64,000 bases of DNA from Motiliproteus sp. MSK22-1 (lineage in GTDB: Bacteria; Pseudomonadota; Gammaproteobacteria; Pseudomonadales; Balneatricaceae), in NCBI RefSeq assembly GCF_001968815.1, contig NZ_MIEQ01000046.1, positions 267,803-331,802 of the forward strand, written 5' to 3'. Under the pieces are notes generated by a model. It ran no database searches, was not told the origin of the DNA, and saw only the letters and a program-made list of their open reading frames with translations. Position numbers and translations under genes: made by a program. Of the stretch, positions 55,015 through 64,000 are shown in pieces (the stretch's first letter is position 1; each line of letters opens with the position of its first letter).

Positions 55015-55920
55015 CTAATCAGCCAGGTAATGTGTCAGTGACTGCTTAAGCTCTGGATAATGAAATTCAAAGCCTGCCTGCAGCAGTTTTTCCGGTACAA
55101 CTCTCTGCCCTTCAACCAGCAGCTCCGCCCCTTCTCCCAGAAGCATTCGCATAATGACAGCAGGCATAGGTAATACTGCCGGGCGTTTAAGAGCCTCACC
55201 CAGGGCTTGTGAAAACTCCTTATTTGAAACAGGATTAGGGGCGGTAAGGTTAAAGGGGCCCGTCAACGTCTCCCGGTGCAGTAAAAAATCGATACCGCAA
55301 ACCATGTCTTCCAGATCAATCCAGGAAAACCACTGCCTGCCATGACCAACCGGCCCTCCCAGCCCCAATCGAAATGGCGGCAACATTCGAGCCAAGGCAC
55401 CTCCATTGCCAAGAACGACTCCTGTTCGAAGCAAACAAACCCGAATACCTTCCGCTTCAGCCTCCATCGCCTTATTCTCCCAGTCATGACAGAGGTGGTG
55501 CGCAAAACAAGGATGCCAGGATTCATTTTCAGTCAGTTCACGGTTATCCCTTTGACTGCCATAGTAGCCAATAGCTGAACCGCTGATAAGCACCTTGGGC
55601 TTGTCAGTTGAACGAGCCAGGAACTCAACTAATTTAGTCGTGATTTGTAGTCGGCTATCGTAAAGGATCTTCTTACGGTCTTCACTCCAGCGCTTATCAA
55701 GAATAGGTTCGCCAGCAAGATTAACGACTGCATCAATGCCATGGCCATCAGCAAGTTGGGAAAAATCACTGATAGCTTCCACCTTGCCGTTAAAACGATG
55801 ATGAATCTTCTCGGGAGTCCGGCTCACTGCCACAATATCATCAACAAGATCACTCTGAATCCATTTATCTATCAACGCCGAACCGATAAACCCCGTTGCC
55901 CCGGTTACTAGACACTTCAT
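55015..55920 (-). CDS. TIGR01777-family NAD-dependent epimerase-like protein
   Basis: The protein has 301 residues. The nucleotide-binding motif GATGFIGSAL is at residues 7-16. The active-site Tyr is in SGSAIGYYGSQ, and the VNLAGEPIL segment typical of the YfcH/TIGR01777 group is present. The C-terminal part ends in the short DUF1731-like region (PEKLLQAGFEFHYPEL). The substrate is unknown. It converges on the BatD-like gene with seven bases between stops. Confidence 0.9.
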   Translation of the reverse strand: MKCLVTGATGFIGSALIDKWIQSDLVDDIVAVSRTPEKIHHRFNGKVEAISDFSQLADGHGIDAVVNLAGEPILDKRWSEDRKKILYDSRLQITTKLVEFLARSTDKPKVLISGSAIGYYGSQRDNRELTENESWHPCFAHHLCHDWENKAMEAEAEGIRVCLLRTGVVLGNGGALARMLPPFRLGLGGPVGHGRQWFSWIDLEDMVCGIDFLLHRETLTGPFNLTAPNPVSNKEFSQALGEALKRPAVLPMPAVIMRMLLGEGAELLVEGQRVVPEKLLQAGFEFHYPELKQSLTHYLAD

Positions 55921-56149
55921 CGAATTGCATCCCTACCATCTTCACTGTTAAGAATCATTAATACCACAAAAACAGCAATATAACGAAGAACACCGATATC
56001 GCCACGAACACCCAAACTTCCCAACACATTCCTTCAGGATCAATCTTCTTTTATTGGCTATCTTTGTCTCGCCTCTCTAAAATGTTTTCTTCTATCAGCA
56101 TAGCTATCATTTCGCACATATCCAACCACCTGAGAGGCTCGAATCGCTA

Positions 56150-56761
56150 ATGTTCACTGGCATTGTTCAAGGCACTGCAGAAGTAATCCATATAGACGAG
56201 AAGGAAAAGTTTCGCACACACGTCCTGGCACTCCCGGAAGAACTGCTGACCGGCTTAAACCTGGGAGCATCGGTCGCTCACAATGGCTGCTGCCTGACCG
56301 TGACCAAGATAGAGGGCAATCAGGTTAGCTTTGACTTGATGCAGGAAACACTCAAGGTAACAAACTTGGGTGAAATAAATACAGGCGACAGAGTCAATGT
56401 GGAGCGTGCCGCTCGATTCGGTGATGATATCGGTGGACACTCAATGTCCGGGCATATCATTACAACCGCCGAAATAAGCCAGATAATCAAAACAGCAAAC
56501 AACTGCCAGATTTGGATTAAGATTCCTTTAGCACTCAAAAAGTATATATTCACCAAAGGCTATATCGGTATAGACGGCATCAGCCTGACTGTAGGTGATA
56601 TCATTGAAGACCGGTTTAGCATCAATTTGATTCCAGAAACCCTGACTCGAACAAATTTGGCCTGGCGGACGGAGTCAGATCGGCTTAACATCGAAGTTGA
56701 TCCACAAACACAAGCCATTGTCGATACCGTTGAGAGGGTGTTAGCTGAGCGAAATCAATAA
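56150..56761 (+). CDS. ribE: Riboflavin synthase, alpha chain
   Basis: The protein has 203 residues made of two similar lumazine-binding halves. It starts MFTGIVQG, has the catalytic CCLTV segment in the first half and GISLTVGD in the second, and GGHSMSGH between them. It converts two 6,7-dimethyl-8-ribityllumazine molecules to riboflavin. It stands apart from other rib genes, and no FMN riboswitch was recognised upstream. Confidence 0.94.
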   Translation: MFTGIVQGTAEVIHIDEKEKFRTHVLALPEELLTGLNLGASVAHNGCCLTVTKIEGNQVSFDLMQETLKVTNLGEINTGDRVNVERAARFGDDIGGHSMSGHIITTAEISQIIKTANNCQIWIKIPLALKKYIFTKGYIGIDGISLTVGDIIEDRFSINLIPETLTRTNLAWRTESDRLNIEVDPQTQAIVDTVERVLAERNQ

Positions 56762-56863
56762 GTATGCGGTTCCGGGATAAAATACGAGGTCGGGTATGGG
56801 CTTTTTATAATAACAGTGATACTGTCTTGACAATCCAGCTCAGTTTGTAACGGCTGTAAGTTA

Positions 56864-58027
56864 ATGAATCCTTTTGAAAAAGAGAACCGAAGCCTAAAAC
56901 GAACACTTCATGTACTGATCAGCAAAGCTGAACGGAATCAGGATATTCTGCGCACCTTTCAGGATATAGAACTCCGTTTGCTGTCCTGCAATCGACTGAC
57001 CGACCTGCTGGACATGCTGTTGATCAACCTGAAGGAGTACTTTCGACTCGATGCCATTAGTCTAATCCTGTTTGATCCAGAGCAAACAGCCCGCGGCCTG
57101 ATTGAAGATTACACACCTCCCGATAACGGCCAACATCTGGATTTCACTGAAAACTATCAGGCCCTGAAAGACCTTTACCCCAAAGGTGATTATCCGTTAC
57201 TTCTCAACCCCAATGAAGAAGTCAAAACCTTTGCCTTTCCTGATCGGCAGCATATTATGAGTTGCGCTCTTCTGCCATTAGTCAGGCAGGGAATAATTAT
57301 CGGCAGCTTACATCTCGGCAGCAGCGACTCTCAGCGCTACAATAAAAATGTTGCAACTGACTATATTCAACATCTTGCCTCAGTCATTTCTGTCTGCATA
57401 GAAAACTGCGTGAGCCAGGAAACTCTCAGGCGACTCAGCATTATTGACATGCTCACCAAGGTAAACAACCGCCGCTCCTTTGATCAAGAGCTTCTTAGAG
57501 AATTATCCCGAGCAAATCGAAACCAGTACCCACTTAGCTGCCTGTTTATAGATTTGGACTATTTCAAACGAATAAACGATACCTACGGTCATCAGACCGG
57601 TGATCGAGTGCTCAACCAAGCGGCACAGGCAATCAAGAAACAATTGCGAAAAACTGATTTTATCGCACGCTATGGTGGCGAAGAGTTTGCTGTGCTCTTG
57701 CCTGCTTGTTTAAACAACAGGGCGGTTCAGGTTGCGGAAGCCATCCGCACCCGACTAAGGAGCATAACCTTTCGATCCGACGAGGATGAAGCTTTCAAAG
57801 TTACATTATCCGTTGGTGTAGCAACTTGCGAACCGATCGGTAGCCCGGAGGAAAATCTTGTCAACAGCGCTCATCAGCTAGTCGCTTGTGCGGACAAAGC
57901 GGTCTATCAGGCTAAATCATTGGGAAGAGACAGGGTTATCTATATGCCGATTAACCATATCAAGCCGCAAAAGCAACCTGATATGGACGCCAGCCTGCTA
58001 GCCTTAACACCCAACCACTCTCACTAA
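56864..58027 (+). CDS. GAF-GGDEF diguanylate cyclase
   Basis: The protein has 387 residues. A coiled-coil N-terminus leads into a GAF/DUF484-like domain (about 38-190, with GIIIGSLHLGSSD). The C-terminal GGDEF domain has the active variant YGGEEFAVLL. No membrane span, so it is a soluble c-di-GMP synthase. It faces the PilZ gene convergently, an attractive effector. Confidence 0.92.
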   Translation: MNPFEKENRSLKRTLHVLISKAERNQDILRTFQDIELRLLSCNRLTDLLDMLLINLKEYFRLDAISLILFDPEQTARGLIEDYTPPDNGQHLDFTENYQALKDLYPKGDYPLLLNPNEEVKTFAFPDRQHIMSCALLPLVRQGIIIGSLHLGSSDSQRYNKNVATDYIQHLASVISVCIENCVSQETLRRLSIIDMLTKVNNRRSFDQELLRELSRANRNQYPLSCLFIDLDYFKRINDTYGHQTGDRVLNQAAQAIKKQLRKTDFIARYGGEEFAVLLPACLNNRAVQVAEAIRTRLRSITFRSDEDEAFKVTLSVGVATCEPIGSPEENLVNSAHQLVACADKAVYQAKSLGRDRVIYMPINHIKPQKQPDMDASLLALTPNHSH

Positions 58028-58058
58028 TTTCTCCTGACCTGTTGCTTACCCTTAAACG

Positions 58059-58472
58059 TTATGGATTCTCAACATCCTGAAGGCCTCGAAGATAGCGCTC
58101 CAATCTGTCGGATGCTTCCCAATCCATTGATCGGAATGACAGACCAATCAAGAATCGATCCATGCCAGTCCGTTTAACGTATGCGGTATGACACACCAGT
58201 GTCACCCAGGGCTTTGATAACGTCTTAGCCCCATCAAGCAGTCCTAGCCTGATCTCAATTAATGCCCGATTATCTCCCTGCTGATGATTAAAGTTTGGAA
58301 ACACAATATCAAGAAGCTCTGCACTGCCCTCAATACCTATTCCGTGTTGAGACAGATTTGTTCCACGAGCTGAACACTGCTGTTGCCAGTCATTTCCCAC
58401 TTCAGCCGCTAAATTTACGGGCATGCGCTTGGAGCGGCGCAAGTCTTCTGGTGACCAGGGTTTGGATTTCAA
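58059..58472 (-). CDS. PilZ domain protein
   Basis: The protein has 137 residues. The c-di-GMP-binding elements are RRSKRMPV (RxxxR type) at about 12-19 and NLSQHGIGIE (the N/D-x-S-x-x-G motif). It is a stand-alone c-di-GMP receptor. The start overlaps the hemerythrin gene stop by four bases, so the pair is co-translated. Confidence 0.88.
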   Translation of the reverse strand: MKSKPWSPEDLRRSKRMPVNLAAEVGNDWQQQCSARGTNLSQHGIGIEGSAELLDIVFPNFNHQQGDNRALIEIRLGLLDGAKTLSKPWVTLVCHTAYVKRTGMDRFLIGLSFRSMDWEASDRLERYLRGLQDVENP

Positions 58473-59017
58473 GTCAGATCTTCTATCAATGCGTCATACA
58501 GAGCTTGATAATGAGCTTCTCGCGATTCGCCGAACAAAGGGTCCTCCCTTTTCGGTAGCATATCACTAAGTTTAGCCCAGTCATCGGAACTGAGCACCTG
58601 CTCAATTGCCGGAAAAATTTTGCTATCCTCCATGAAAAGATGCTGACTTTGCCGGTCTACAAATTGCTCAAGCTGAGCGGCAAACTCTTCCAGCAGAAAT
58701 GGCATATCCATCAACGCCTGATCAATCGTTGCACTCAGTTGCTTAGTCAATACTCGCAGCTCCTCATGCTCACGAAACTGCTGGGAGATCAGGTTTGATT
58801 TCTTCGGGTAATGCTCCTGCATATAATGATAGATCAGGTTTTCCTTGCCATGGTGATAATCATCAGCATAATCAGTCAGATAGTCCACCACTTCAGCCAT
58901 CAGAGCAAAATTCGGGTGGCTCCCCATCTTCAATGTAGACAATTTGTTTTTGAGAATAGTCAGTAGCGCACTGATATGCTTGTGATCCTGACGGAGATCA
59001 TTCATCAACAGAGTCAT
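58469..59017 (-). CDS. Hemerythrin-like domain protein
   Basis: The protein is 182 residues from ATG 59017, which has GGGGA six bases upstream; the frame runs ten codons further. It is a four-helix bundle with the spaced histidines of hemerythrins (QDHKHISAL, DDYHHGKENLIY, REHEEL, HLFMEDSKIFP), suggesting a di-iron site that binds oxygen or senses redox state. It is coupled to the PilZ gene, which suggests that oxygen or redox signals connect to c-di-GMP output. Confidence 0.9.
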   Translation of the reverse strand: MTLLMNDLRQDHKHISALLTILKNKLSTLKMGSHPNFALMAEVVDYLTDYADDYHHGKENLIYHYMQEHYPKKSNLISQQFREHEELRVLTKQLSATIDQALMDMPFLLEEFAAQLEQFVDRQSQHLFMEDSKIFPAIEQVLSSDDWAKLSDMLPKREDPLFGESREAHYQALYDALIEDLT

Positions 59018-59249
59018 AACCTGTCCCCATGTCGCGAAAAGTCCCATCAGATAAGTTACTAGTAAAACAGCCTAGAAACCGATTGCCTGCCAGAACCAAA
59101 CTGTTTTTTCCTTCTTCTGAAGGAAATTCCATTTACAGCTATAAACAACAAATAGAAAACTATAAAGGTTTCACCAAGTTAGTATTTTGACCGGCATCAA
59201 TTAAATCAACAGACAGGTAAGATTACCAGAGCAATTTGGGTCATAAAAC

Positions 59250-59486
59250 TTATCGGGAGTGCTTGCTTTGCGCAATGCGTCGGTGGACACAGTCAATCTG
59301 CTCCTGACTGACATCATCATAAGGAAGGCGTTTAATCATCTCAATACCAGCTGTGAAGTTTTTGACAAAGCGCCGACAATGCACACACATTGCAAGGTGA
59401 AACTGAAAACGAAACTTTTGTAACAGCCCCATATCACCATCTATATACTCACTTGCCTGCGCTACTATCTGCTTACATTTTAACAT
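59250..59486 (-). CDS. Zinc-binding anti-sigma factor (zf-HC2)
   Basis: The protein has 78 residues. The zinc motif is HLAMCVHC with His30, Cys34 and Cys37. It overlaps the end of the ECF sigma gene by seven bases, the usual arrangement for a sigma/anti-sigma pair. It has no membrane span, so it is a soluble, perhaps redox-responsive, inhibitor. Confidence 0.88.
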   Translation of the reverse strand: MLKCKQIVAQASEYIDGDMGLLQKFRFQFHLAMCVHCRRFVKNFTAGIEMIKRLPYDDVSQEQIDCVHRRIAQSKHSR

Positions 59487-60100
59487 TCACCTGTCTCCTG
59501 GAAATGCTCTATCTTTCCGAACAAGCTGACTCTAGCTCTATGGAGCAATACCCGCGCATTAGACGAGGAAATGTCAAGTATGTTACAGATAGCCTCAAAA
59601 CTGTTGCCATCAAGATCCTTCAAAGCAAATACGGCTTGCTGCAGATCGGGAAGATGATGGAGAGTATGCTCAATACAGTCCCCCATTTCTGTATTAATCA
59701 ATAAGGTTTCGGGACTTTCCTCATGCCAGGCTCCAGGAGGGGCTTGCCAAGCCCCCTGATTATTAAATCGGTTAGCCAAAATCCCCTCCCCACCATTATC
59801 GAACTGCTCCAGTGAAATAGTCCGGGACTCCTTGCGCAACCTTGTTTTTGCTTCATTGGCGGTTATTCTCAAAATCCAGGTTTTTAAACTGGACCGCCCT
59901 TCAAATTTTGGTAAGGCACGGTAAATGGAAACCCAAGCCTCTTGAACGACTTCATCGGCTATGGCTTCACCCACAATGGTACGTGCCAAACCGAGCATAG
60001 ATCCATAATAGGTTTGCACAAGACGATTGAAACTTTTCTCATCTCTCTCTGCAAGCCCCGGCATTAACTCCGCCTCAAGTTGTGCTAACGATTCTGTCAT
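59480..60100 (-). CDS. ECF-type RNA polymerase sigma factor
   Basis: The protein has 206 residues. Region 2 includes DEVVQEAWVSIYRALPKFEGRSS and region 4 is a helix-turn-helix (DGNSFEAICNILDISSSNARVLLHRAR). An acidic insertion of about 35 residues between the domains (NGGEGILANRFNNQGAW) is typical of a subgroup. It is co-expressed with its anti-sigma. The DUF547 gene follows upstream in the same direction. Confidence 0.92.
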   Translation of the reverse strand: MTESLAQLEAELMPGLAERDEKSFNRLVQTYYGSMLGLARTIVGEAIADEVVQEAWVSIYRALPKFEGRSSLKTWILRITANEAKTRLRKESRTISLEQFDNGGEGILANRFNNQGAWQAPPGAWHEESPETLLINTEMGDCIEHTLHHLPDLQQAVFALKDLDGNSFEAICNILDISSSNARVLLHRARVSLFGKIEHFQETGEC

Positions 60101-60196
60101 TCGCTGTATTGATCCTTAATCTGTTTCACTTATTCTATTGCCAACAAAGAATAAATTCATTGTCATCTCTAAAGGCTTTAACTACGCGCTACGCAG

Positions 60197-60937
60197 CTAA
60201 TAACCATTTACACGCCAGGAGTAATCCAGATAACCATCAAGGGTACGCTTATCCGCTGGCAAGTATCGTTTGATAAAAGACTGAACGCCACCTTCAGCTC
60301 CAAAATCTTCAGAAAACCAATCGAACAGTTTTGAAACTCTCATTTTACTCCCGGCGTTTTTCAAACCTTTATCCGGGTTTTTCAAAAAGATCTTGGTTTG
60401 ATCGTCAAGTTGCTGGTCCAGGGTTTCCGCCTTATAAGCCTCGGTGCGCAAATCGGGACAACTGAGTGATGCACAAACGATAGCAAAATGAATTCGCGGT
60501 TCGCCCATAGGCCTGAGAATCTCATGCTCTATCTCATCAAGACTTATCATTTGTTTATCTATTTTGCCTGCATCCAATTTCCACACAGGTCGAATCCAGC
60601 TACCAACATCTTTTATACTTTTTAGCGGCCAGTTATCGACGACTGTCTTGAGCGTCAGAATGTTGTACGCATTGATGTAAAAAGCCAGTTGTTCTTCACG
60701 AGTATTCAGATTACTGACCGGATATTCAGCTAATTGACGGACCAAGTTAATGAAACGAGAATCTGTCGAAAGAGTTGAGTAATCAACCAAATTTAGCGTT
60801 ATTCCGTTCACCTCCCCCGACCCCACGTACTCTTTGAGCAGCGACTCATAAAGCGTCCAATCAGGCTCTTTCGCCTGAACAGACAGGCTAAAAAGCAAAA
60901 CAAAACACAGTAGTATATTAGAACAAAAAGTTTTCAC
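60197..60937 (-). CDS. DUF547 exported protein
   Basis: The protein has 246 residues. A signal peptide (LLCFVLLFSLSVQA, cleavage before KEP) precedes a DUF547 domain with FYINAYNILTLKTVV and FAIVCASLSCPDLR, whose Cys pair may be functional. The family is often next to ECF sigma factors. It lies about 100 bases before the sigma factor gene and may be part of its regulon. Confidence 0.88.
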   Translation of the reverse strand: MKTFCSNILLCFVLLFSLSVQAKEPDWTLYESLLKEYVGSGEVNGITLNLVDYSTLSTDSRFINLVRQLAEYPVSNLNTREEQLAFYINAYNILTLKTVVDNWPLKSIKDVGSWIRPVWKLDAGKIDKQMISLDEIEHEILRPMGEPRIHFAIVCASLSCPDLRTEAYKAETLDQQLDDQTKIFLKNPDKGLKNAGSKMRVSKLFDWFSEDFGAEGGVQSFIKRYLPADKRTLDGYLDYSWRVNGY

Positions 60938-61037
60938 AGCATCTCCCCAGCGCTATATGCTCACCTATAGAGTACTTACCAGGCAAAAAGTTTATCGATC
61001 AGGTAACTTTGTAACTACAGCCATGGACAAAAGCTAA

Positions 61038-61622
61038 CTACTCGACACCCGCTGCAGAATCCGCCTTATCTGTCTTCACTGCTGGCAAAGAGCAGAATCC
61101 CTGCTGTGGTACGTCAAGCGCGCTATTGAACTTACTGGAAAGGTTTTGAAAGGCGATCAGTCCTGTCAATTCAACAATTTCATCTTCATTAAAATATTTT
61201 CGCAAGCCGATAACAATCGCCTCCGTCACGTCTCTATCGGTATAGGTGACAGCCTCTGTATATTCAAGAACAGCACGCTCCTGGTCATCATAGGCACCAC
61301 TCTCCCGCCACTGGGAAAGTTGTTCAACCTTCGCCTCAGATCCAGCTCGCCGGACAAGAGTTGCCGCGTTAATATCAACACAAAAAGCACAATGATTTAT
61401 CTGTGAAACCCGTACAGTCACCAGCGAACGAAGAGTCGGAGAAAGAGGTGATCCTTTACGATCCAGCACCCCATATAGTGCCGCCACCGCAGCAAACAAT
61501 TTAGGAACCCGAGCCCAAAGCAGACCTGGAGTCAACACCTCTCCATACCTTCTTTTTTGACTCCAGAAAAATGGTCTCAACCAAAAAGGATAACGATTGA
61601 GGGACTTTACGTTAACAAACAT
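61038..61622 (-). CDS. Carboxymuconolactone decarboxylase / AhpD-like protein
   Basis: The protein has 194 residues. The peroxidase-like redox motif is CAFCVDIN, followed by a His/Glu-rich helix as in AhpD. It reduces peroxides or related substrates through the cysteine pair. It is about 100 bases upstream of the DUF547 gene in the same direction and probably belongs to the ECF cluster. Confidence 0.88.
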   Translation of the reverse strand: MFVNVKSLNRYPFWLRPFFWSQKRRYGEVLTPGLLWARVPKLFAAVAALYGVLDRKGSPLSPTLRSLVTVRVSQINHCAFCVDINAATLVRRAGSEAKVEQLSQWRESGAYDDQERAVLEYTEAVTYTDRDVTEAIVIGLRKYFNEDEIVELTGLIAFQNLSSKFNSALDVPQQGFCSLPAVKTDKADSAAGVE

Positions 61623-61809
61623 CTACCTCACCTCTACTTTGCCGAGAATACTTAAGCGCATCTCACTACGCAGCCATCAACGCAGCACAGATGACACTGA
61701 AGGCCTGAGCCGCGCATAACTTCCACAGCCTGGATACAGGCGTTCCACAATACATAAGAAACTACTGAATCAGAAGAACGGATACAATTGAAAAATTCAA
61801 GACCAGAAA

Positions 61810-61839
61810 CCAGCCTCCGAGAAATACCTCAGAGGCTGG
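61810..61839 (-). terminator. Terminator of the chemoreceptor gene
   Basis: CCAGCCTC (61810-61817) and GAGGCTGG (61832-61839) pair perfectly, with an inner GAG/CTC. On the minus strand a TTTCTGG tail follows. Confidence 0.65.
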
Positions 61840-61898
61840 GAAGACATGACTGCATCAGCGTAAACATGCAGCTTATCAGTTGTGGAAATATAATTTGC

Positions 61899-63533
61899 CT
61901 AATGGACTTTAAACTGAGCCACAAGACGACTGATATCATCGGCCAGGTTTTGCAGCTCAAGCCCTGCTTGCGCTATTTTATGGGCACCTTCTGTCGTTTC
62001 CCCGAAGGCTTGATTGATATTGTTAACGTTCCTGTTAATCATTTCTACAGTAGCGCTTTGCTGTTCAGTTGCGGAGGCTATCTGGGTATTCATATCCGCT
62101 ACCCGTAAAATATCTTCTGTAATAGCTGTTAACGACTGGCCAGCCTGGTTTGCCTGCTCGACACTGGTTTCAGCCTGGGCACGCCCTGACTGTATAACAG
62201 TAACGGCACCATTTGCCCCAGTCTGGAGCTGCTCGATCATTGCCTGTATTTCTTCAGTTGATTCCTGCGTTCGCTGCGCCAGCGTTCTCACTTCGTCAGC
62301 AACAACTGCAAATCCGCGCCCCTGCTCACCCGCTCTTGCTGCTTCAATTGCAGCGTTTAACGCAAGCAGATTGGTCTGGTCCGCAATTGAACGAATGACG
62401 TCCAATATACCAGCAATATTATTGACATCATTTTCCAGTGCCTGAATGCTTTCTGTTGCCTGGTCAACAGAATGGGCCAGTTCACTTATCGCCGAGACGC
62501 TCCGCTCGACGACTTTCTGGCCTTCAATAGCCTGCTCTCGAACGGTATGTACGGAATGAGCCGCTTCGGATGCATTTGCGGCGACTTCCTGCACTGTCGC
62601 GCTCATCTGGTGGACAGCTGCCGCTACTTGATGAGTTTCTTCTTGATGGGTTCCTAAGGTTCGATTGGATTCTTCAGTTATATGGGCCATAGATTCAGCA
62701 GAGCTGACAAGATGTTCGCTATAACTATTTACCTGCAGCATTGTTTTCTGGACTTTTTCTACAAATGCATTAAAAGCTGTCGCCAATAATGCTAGCTCAT
62801 CGTTGCTGACAATGGGCATTCTAACCGTCAGATCCCCCTCACCTTCAGCAATATCAGCCATCGCCGCCGTAGTCTTATTAATCGGTCCGGTGATACTTCG
62901 TCCAATCAAAATAGATAACGCTATCATCAATACAAGGATCACTGCCAGCACAGCCAGCTTGTCCATTAACAGCCTATTAAACTCTTTATCAACATCGTCA
63001 ATATAAACACCACTCCCTACTATCCATCCCCAAGGCTTATAACCCATGACAAAGGATAACTTAGGGACCTGTTCTTCATTTCCATTGGGTGCCGTCCAAT
63101 AATAGTCAACGAAGCCTTCTCCATCCTTCTTCACAATTCTGACAAATTCCTTGTATAGCAGTTTTCCTTTTTTATCTTTTACACTGCTAACATCGGTCCC
63201 TTCCAAAGAAGGTTTAATAGGATGCATCACTGACATGGGTTTCATGTCATTTAACCAAAAGTACTGAATGTCGTCATAGCGTAAGTGTCGAATAACTTCC
63301 TTAGCCTTTTGCTTGGCGTCTTCAACACTCATTTCTCCATTTGCCGCCCTTTGGTCATAACCTTTCATTACCGTATGAGCAGTAGCGACGACACCTTTTA
63401 ATCTGTCTTTTTTGGCTTCGATTAACTCAGTTCTGGACTCAAAGGCCGCATATAGAAAAGCGACAGTAAAGATGACAATGGAAGTAATCGACAACAGCCA
63501 GATGCGTTGTGCGATTTTGATTTGTGCCAACAT
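61899..63533 (-). CDS. Methyl-accepting chemotaxis protein with a single-Cache sensor
   Basis: The protein has 544 residues. A span at about 11-30, a periplasmic single-Cache domain (about 33-185, with [18 protein letters not shown] and [10 protein letters not shown]), a second span, HAMP and the signalling domain with the conserved hairpin tip [20 protein letters not shown]. It senses a small molecule and signals to CheA. A strong hairpin lies downstream. Confidence 0.95.
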   Translation of the reverse strand: MLAQIKIAQRIWLLSITSIVIFTVAFLYAAFESRTELIEAKKDRLKGVVATAHTVMKGYDQRAANGEMSVEDAKQKAKEVIRHLRYDDIQYFWLNDMKPMSVMHPIKPSLEGTDVSSVKDKKGKLLYKEFVRIVKKDGEGFVDYYWTAPNGNEEQVPKLSFVMGYKPWGWIVGSGVYIDDVDKEFNRLLMDKLAVLAVILVLMIALSILIGRSITGPINKTTAAMADIAEGEGDLTVRMPIVSNDELALLATAFNAFVEKVQKTMLQVNSYSEHLVSSAESMAHITEESNRTLGTHQEETHQVAAAVHQMSATVQEVAANASEAAHSVHTVREQAIEGQKVVERSVSAISELAHSVDQATESIQALENDVNNIAGILDVIRSIADQTNLLALNAAIEAARAGEQGRGFAVVADEVRTLAQRTQESTEEIQAMIEQLQTGANGAVTVIQSGRAQAETSVEQANQAGQSLTAITEDILRVADMNTQIASATEQQSATVEMINRNVNNINQAFGETTEGAHKIAQAGLELQNLADDISRLVAQFKVH

Positions 63534-63804
63534 AGACGATCCCCATTAACGGAAGGCAGAATCCAACCATACAGTCGTTAAAAACGAAACTCTCTCGTTC
63601 AGAACATCAGCCATGCAATTTAGTTGATTACTACCAGAAGCAGCTTTATTTATAACCACAGATGATATATGAAACAATATTCATAACCAACAGGAATATG
63701 AATAACTATCAACCCGCATTATAAAGAGTAGTCGAATTTCATTGAAGATGTGTAAGCGGTAAATAAACCCCACCTGTTACCAGGGCTGCTCGCCAGCTAA
63801 GGTC

Positions 63805-63829
63805 ATGATCTCTGAATTAAGGAGATCAT
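63805..63829 (+). promoter_or_regulatory. Hairpin that covers the tnpA ribosome site
   Basis: ATGATCTC (63805-63812) and GAGATCAT (63822-63829) are perfect inverted copies. The second arm includes most of the Shine-Dalgarno AAGGAGA, so folding should block translation of the insertion-sequence gene. Confidence 0.55.
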
Positions 63830-63830
63830 C

Positions 63831-64000
63831 ATGACTGCCAATGAACTGAAAGCCCTTCGAGAGACCTGGAAACAGCATCTTGATACGTGGAAGCAAAGTG
63901 GCCAGTCCCAAGTGGATTATTGCCGTAAACAGGGATTGAAGCCCCATCAAATGACGTACTGGAAAAAGCGTTTCGTAAAGTCCAAGCCATCACCTAAAAG
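63831..64000 (+). CDS. tnpA: IS66-family accessory protein TnpA (partial)
   Basis: The frame encodes at least 56 residues, starting MTANELKALRETWKQHLDTW, then GQSQVDYCRKQGLKPHQM and YWKKRF, matching the N-terminus of TnpA in IS66-type elements (helix-turn-helix). A strong AAGGAGA precedes the ATG. It is cut by the window end. Confidence 0.85.
   Translation, partial: MTANELKALRETWKQHLDTWKQSGQSQVDYCRKQGLKPHQMTYWKKRFVKSKPSPK

Larger units (their letters stand above)
63752..64000 (+). mobile_element. Left end of an IS66-family insertion sequence (truncated by window edge)
   Basis: GTAAGCGGTAAATAAACCCC at 63752 resembles the terminal inverted repeat of IS66-family elements, which start GTAAGCG. 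It is followed by the accessory gene tnpA at 63831. The element continues beyond the window, so its right end and target duplication cannot be checked; the eight bases before it are GAAGATGT. Confidence 0.7.

Noticed and set aside
56041..56149. FMN riboswitch before riboflavin synthase
   Set aside because: None of the conserved FMN aptamer elements was seen, and the upstream region is too short for one.

Overview
The window looks like chromosome from a marine gammaproteobacterium of the Oceanospirillales type. The evidence is the nudJ-mnmA-hflD-purB gene order shared with other Gammaproteobacteria, a base composition that looks moderate by eye, a tripartite tricarboxylate transporter, many c-di-GMP and Cache-domain sensors, and several small cysteine-rich families (DUF1289, DUF1272, DUF1127, CPXCG). 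The taxonomic placement is inferred from gene content only.

Layout. 1-3.1 kb: the tail of an unknown gene faces a minus-strand organoarsenical operon (DUF2064-type glycosyltransferase, ArsM arsenite methyltransferase, radical SAM enzyme). 3.1-4.4 kb: a single-domain response regulator and two tiny overlapping membrane-protein genes. 4.6-9.5 kb: an MTHFR-like protein, a VWA protein translationally coupled to a membrane-anchored Tim14/Pam18-like J protein, a CPXCG protein, a retropepsin-like protease and a His-rich secreted protein. 9.7-14.6 kb: fructosamine-kinase-like protein, gamma-glutamylcyclotransferase, glutathione reductase and small unknowns. 15-21 kb: a signalling block with an HDOD-GAF-histidine kinase, a REC-PAS-GGDEF-EAL protein and a Cache/NarX-like kinase. 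21-28 kb: an RND efflux pump with divergent TetR, then an ABC exporter. 28.5-35.6 kb: aldehyde dehydrogenase, DUF1127 and divergent LysR, DUF1272/GlxA/MFS, DUF1289, a zinc-ribbon protein and beta-carbonic anhydrase. 36-42 kb: the tctCBA transporter with a divergent CitA/DcuS-like two-component system. 42-48 kb: HemJ-like protein, a PAS-GGDEF protein, RapA and MoaE. 48-57 kb: housekeeping genes (nudJ, mnmA, hflD, purB, trmJ, a BatD-like protein, a TIGR01777 epimerase, riboflavin synthase). 57-61.6 kb: GGDEF, PilZ, hemerythrin, then an ECF sigma/anti-sigma pair with DUF547 and AhpD-like genes. 61.9-63.5 kb: a chemoreceptor. The window ends in the left end of an IS66-family element.

How the genes fit together. 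Three c-di-GMP enzymes, a PilZ receptor, a hemerythrin, a chemoreceptor and several kinases suggest heavy investment in environmental sensing. Glutathione reductase, gamma-glutamylcyclotransferase and fructosamine kinase point to thiol and glycation management. The most unusual unit is the arsenic operon: ArsM has all four expected cysteine positions, but the adjacent radical SAM protein does not look like canonical ArsS. No rRNA, tRNA, CRISPR array or prophage was recognised.
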